A stretch of DNA of 64,000 nt from Paenibacillus_AM sp052180255. GTDB lineage: Bacteria > Bacillota > Bacilli > Paenibacillales > NBRC-103111. Made by a program: the position numbers and the translations under genes. The stretch is from the NCBI RefSeq assembly GCF_052180255.1, contig NZ_CP197466.1:2418001-2482000 (forward strand), written 5' to 3'. Below are positions 61,750-64,000 of this stretch, piece by piece. How positions within the stretch are numbered: position 1 is the stretch's first letter; every line of letters begins with the position of its first letter. Below the pieces are notes generated by a model. The model saw only the letters and a list, made by a program, of their open reading frames with translations. It was not told the origin of the DNA and searched no databases.

Positions 61750-62958
61750 ATGAATCAACCTGTTTTAAGTATCGATATTGCGAAGGGGAAGAGCGTTGCC
61801 GCTGCCTTCACTTCCTATGGCGTACAAGTAAAGAAGCCCTTCTCTTTCTCCCATTCACCTGATGATGTATCGTTATTGCTTTCAGTTCTTGTTCAGCTTG
61901 AAGAATCTACAACGCTGCGACCAACTGTCGTTATGGAGGCTACTGGTAATTATTCGAAGCCTATTGCTTCTTTCTTTTTCTCGCATGGGTATCCCGTTTT
62001 CATGTTAAACCCCTTAACGACTCATGAGCTCAAAAAGAGATCTACTCGTAAGGTGAAGACCGATCCTATTGATGCAATTCGAATTGCTAATGCGTTCTAT
62101 TTAGGGGAAGGTACGCCACTCATGCCAATAGATGAAAAGGTCACTGAACTGCGGTTTCTCTGTCGCCAACATGCCCAGTGGAAAGCTCTTCTTGGTGAAG
62201 TTCAGCTGCAATTCCGTTCCATTCTGGATTTGGCTTTTCCGGGCTATGACAAGGCTTTTCAGAACATATTTAACCCTTCATCCACTCAGCTTCTCACTAA
62301 ATTCCCTTCCCCTTCAGCTTTACTGACTGCGGACAAAGAGGACGTATTAACCATTCTTATGCTGAATCGAAGAGGTCGTACTTGGAATGAAGATAAATAC
62401 GCGCAGCTTCTGGGAATTGCGCGCAGTAGCCTTCCTGATCCGTGTGGATCTCAGGCACAAATATTTGCAATACAGAATTTCATAGGGTTATTTAAGGCTT
62501 ACCAAGAAGGAATTACAGCACTCGAAAAACAAATGGAAAGCTTAGCCCAAGCATTTTCTGCCTACCACCTATTACGCTCGATTCCTGGGGTGGGACCGAT
62601 TACTGCGGCAATGATTCACGCTGAAATTGGGGACATAAAAAGGTTCCCTTCCGTGAAACAGTTGACCGCTTTTGCAGGGCTGGATTCATCTGTTTACGAG
62701 TCAGGAACCTTTAAGGCGAACCAAAATCGCATTTCAAAACGAGGCTCTGCTTACCTCCGTACAGCGCTCTACCAAGCAACAGTTGGAGGTATCTCAAAGC
62801 AAATCCACGGCCCTCGAAATCCAATTCTATGGCAATATTACCAGCAAAAACGACTTGAAGGCAAACCTGGTAAAGTTGCCATTGTGGCGACTTCAAACAA
62901 GCTTTTGCGCATGATTTACGGAATTTTGAGTAACGGAGCGCCCTTTCAGAGCAAATAA
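61750..62958 (+). CDS. IS110-family transposase (DEDD recombinase)
   Basis: The start at 61750 follows GGAGGTCAT; the longer frame to 61630 lacks a site. 402 residues. The N-terminal DEDD domain shows SIDIAKGK, VVMEATGNYSKP and KTDPIDA, and the C-terminal Transposase_20 domain shows SIPGVGPITAAMIHAEIGD and RISKRGSAYLRTAL with the conserved serine. Such enzymes use a bridge RNA to choose donor and target. It appears complete. Confidence 0.9.
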   Translation: MNQPVLSIDIAKGKSVAAAFTSYGVQVKKPFSFSHSPDDVSLLLSVLVQLEESTTLRPTVVMEATGNYSKPIASFFFSHGYPVFMLNPLTTHELKKRSTRKVKTDPIDAIRIANAFYLGEGTPLMPIDEKVTELRFLCRQHAQWKALLGEVQLQFRSILDLAFPGYDKAFQNIFNPSSTQLLTKFPSPSALLTADKEDVLTILMLNRRGRTWNEDKYAQLLGIARSSLPDPCGSQAQIFAIQNFIGLFKAYQEGITALEKQMESLAQAFSAYHLLRSIPGVGPITAAMIHAEIGDIKRFPSVKQLTAFAGLDSSVYESGTFKANQNRISKRGSAYLRTALYQATVGGISKQIHGPRNPILWQYYQQKRLEGKPGKVAIVATSNKLLRMIYGILSNGAPFQSK

Positions 62959-63077
62959 CAGATACTAATAGTAATATTTTACCATTAACTTACTTCTTGG
63001 AGTAGGTTTATTTAAGTCTGCATTTTTTGGAGTTATGAAATCTTAAATCTATTGAATCTTGACTTTGATTAGCTGGT

Positions 63078-63110
63078 TTATAGGATGTCAACGCCTTCTC
63101 GATCCACTAA
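63078..63110 (-). repeat. Right part of site 45 after the IS
   Basis: TTATAGGATGTCAACGCCTT: the rest of the interrupted core plus the conserved cassette-end motif, preceding the stop of the 63117 gene. Confidence 0.75.
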
Positions 63111-63116
63111 CACCAT

Positions 63117-63680
63117 TTATTTAACTAGAGCGTATATATGAGTATCTCTTATCTGACTCTTATCTGCTGATAAATCATCACATCTTAATGTTCCTTCTAA
63201 TTGAAAGCCTAATCGTTCTGGAATCGCCTTACTCTTATAATTTAAAGTATCACAACGAATTTCTACTCTTCTAGCCTTCAACTCTGTAAAGGCAAAATTG
63301 GTTATTCCTTGAACTGCTTCAGTCATATACCCATTTCCGCTCATACGTGTATCAATCCAGTATCCGATTTCAAATTTACGTATCTCCCAATCTGGCTTAT
63401 TCAATCCAGATAAACCAATGAATTGTTTAGTTTCTTTATCAAATATCAGAAGTCTAAGTTCATCTCTCTTAATAAACTTTACATATGCTTCTCGTAGAAT
63501 TGTTTCGATTGACTGTTCAGAATGTTCGTTCTGTGCAAAAATAGTCAACCACTCCTTGAGCTCATTAATCGATGAGGTTATACTCTCATACACTACCTTA
63601 CCATCACCAGGTAGAGGTGTTCTAATCAATAACCTTTCAGTTGTAAATTGGTTTGGAAAATCTATTAATACTGGATTCAT
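63117..63680 (-). CDS. RimJ/RimL-type GNAT acetyltransferase (cassette)
   Basis: 187 residues: TERLLIRTPLPGDGKVVYES, FEIGYWIDTRMSGNGYMTEA and RRVEIRCDTLNYKSKAIPER, the RimL/YdaF-like layout. Substrate unknown. Its 3' site is the one split by the IS. Confidence 0.85.
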   Translation of the reverse strand: MNPVLIDFPNQFTTERLLIRTPLPGDGKVVYESITSSINELKEWLTIFAQNEHSEQSIETILREAYVKFIKRDELRLLIFDKETKQFIGLSGLNKPDWEIRKFEIGYWIDTRMSGNGYMTEAVQGITNFAFTELKARRVEIRCDTLNYKSKAIPERLGFQLEGTLRCDDLSADKSQIRDTHIYALVK

Positions 63681-63736
63681 TCTATAATCCCCTCTGCATT
63701 TATTAATATGTTTTTATCCGATCTTGCGTTGATTTC

Positions 63737-63899
63737 CTATAACGTCTTTGTATTCACGAACCCTCACTGGCTTAAGGGGCGAATGCCCCGGGTCCGACGG
63801 ACTTAGCCAGTGCAGGGTTGTCCGGCTGATACCGCTTCTCCGAAATGCCTCGGTCCGGACCGAGAGCCGAATGGCTCGAAGCGTGAATATGGTGTTATC
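63737..63899 (-). repeat. attC-like site 46
   Basis: Left core CTATAAC, right core GTTATCG. Second arm CACTGGCTTAAG with CTTAGCCAGTG; third arm GTCCGGC with GTCCGGAC. The array evidently continues to the right. Confidence 0.87.
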
Positions 63900-63934
63900 G
63901 GATGTCAATGCCTTCTTCGAATAACCTAATGTTT

Positions 63935-64000
63935 TCAACTACCACGAATAGCACTTTTCAAGATCTCTTTATTATTCACGCCGTATTCGAGAATTGACCA
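63935..64000 (-). CDS. Partial gene, C-terminal end (next cassette)
   Basis: An open frame enters from the right edge and ends at 63935 with residues WSILEYGVNNKEILKSAIRG and S. It lies where a cassette gene is expected, 36 bases from site 46. Family not recognised. Confidence 0.5.
   Translation of the reverse strand, partial: WSILEYGVNNKEILKSAIRGS

Larger units (their letters stand above)
61517..63077 (+). mobile_element. IS110-family insertion sequence in an attC-like core
   Basis: An element of about 1.56 kb with one transposase gene. Flanking TT (61515-61516 and 63078-63079) and the reconstruction of a perfect site core on removal place the ends at GGTATATT and AGCTGGT. There are no long inverted repeats, as is usual for IS110. 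Insertion in the conserved core parallels known IS1111-type elements that target integron attC sites. Confidence 0.8.
16326..63899 (-). mobile_element. Integron-like gene-cassette array (no integrase in window)
   Basis: About 46 recognisable attC-like sites plus about eight remnants separate mostly single minus-strand genes. Each site starts RYYYAAC-GTT, ends GTTRRRY on the plus strand, and lies immediately 3' of its gene, the polarity of integron cassettes. Cores match across a cassette, not across a site, and three cassettes are duplicated with ends in the core. This fits a cluster of attC sites lacking an integrase in view. It is interrupted at 18.5-22.3 kb by ordinary genes and at 61.5-63.1 kb by an IS110-family element. 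The call as integron-type is inference; a different tyrosine recombinase could serve the sites. Confidence 0.8.

Noticed and set aside
16808..63899. Repeats as CRISPR or as REP/terminator elements only
   Set aside because: Copies are about 100-195 bases, spaced by whole genes, with variable but pairing-conserved arms and recombination-type ends; no short identical repeats with spacers.
16808..63899. Repeats as MITEs with target-site duplication
   Set aside because: The matching ends are inverted complements across a gene, not direct repeats beside the element, and copied units include the gene.
16808..63899. Cloverleaf repeats as tRNA genes or tRNA-like RNAs
   Set aside because: No anticodon loop, T-loop or CCA features; arm lengths and order do not fit tRNA.
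16808..63899. Group II intron pieces (attC-associated introns)
   Set aside because: No reverse transcriptase, no domain V-like hairpin; the structure sits between inverted cores like attC.

Overview
Probable organism: a Bacillota chromosome, most likely Bacillales/Paenibacillaceae. I infer this from the AT-rich genes, strong AGGAGG-type ribosome sites, a Gram-positive type I signal peptidase, an Amj-type lipid II flippase, YcxB-like and DUF3139 families, and many GNAT, Nudix and APH-type genes. The genus cannot be proven from this window. Almost every gene is on the minus strand; the exceptions are a TetR/DUF4188 pair and an IS110-family transposase.

Layout. (1) 1-16.3 kb: tightly packed minus-strand genes (partial HAD phosphatase, MBL hydrolase, three Nudix hydrolases, nine GNAT acetyltransferases, M50-like protease, pentapeptide protein, signal peptidase I, SDR, P-loop kinase, VOC, histidine phosphatase, APH) with no recognisable recombination sites. 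(2) 16.3-63.9 kb: an array of about 46 recognisable attC-like sites plus about eight remnants. They usually separate single small minus-strand genes. (3) 18.5-22.3 kb: an ordinary-looking block inside the array (truncated beta-lactamase, esterase, TetR regulator with DUF4188 gene, AadA-like nucleotidyltransferase). (4) 61.5-63.1 kb: an IS110-family element inserted in the core of one site.

Main discovery candidate. Each full repeat is about 145-195 bp. It starts with RYYYAAC, ends with GTTRRRY, and folds as a closing arm plus three further arms (a cloverleaf). The arms differ between copies but keep their pairing. The right core of a site is complementary to the left core of the NEXT site, so it matches across its own gene, and not to the left core of the same site. 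That is what excised and inserted circular cassettes with crossover in the core predict. Three cassettes occur twice, and each duplication begins and ends at the core. I therefore interpret this as an integron-type cassette array (attC cluster) in a Firmicute, with an unusual multi-branched attC. No integrase gene is visible. Because genes read leftward, and because intact sites and recent duplicates lie on the right while decayed sites lie on the left, the integrase/attI end is predicted beyond base 64000.

Cargo. Cassettes encode twelve GNAT acetyltransferases (one ZmaR-like), two APH-type kinases, an AadA-like nucleotidyltransferase (in the inserted block), P-loop kinases, an HD hydrolase, methyltransferases, histidine phosphatases (duplicated), five lipoproteins, small membrane proteins, HEPN- or HEAT-like immunity-type proteins (DUF5071, DUF7674), a DUF402 protein and an Amj lipid II flippase. 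This is a reservoir of detoxification, envelope and defence-like functions, not a metabolic pathway.
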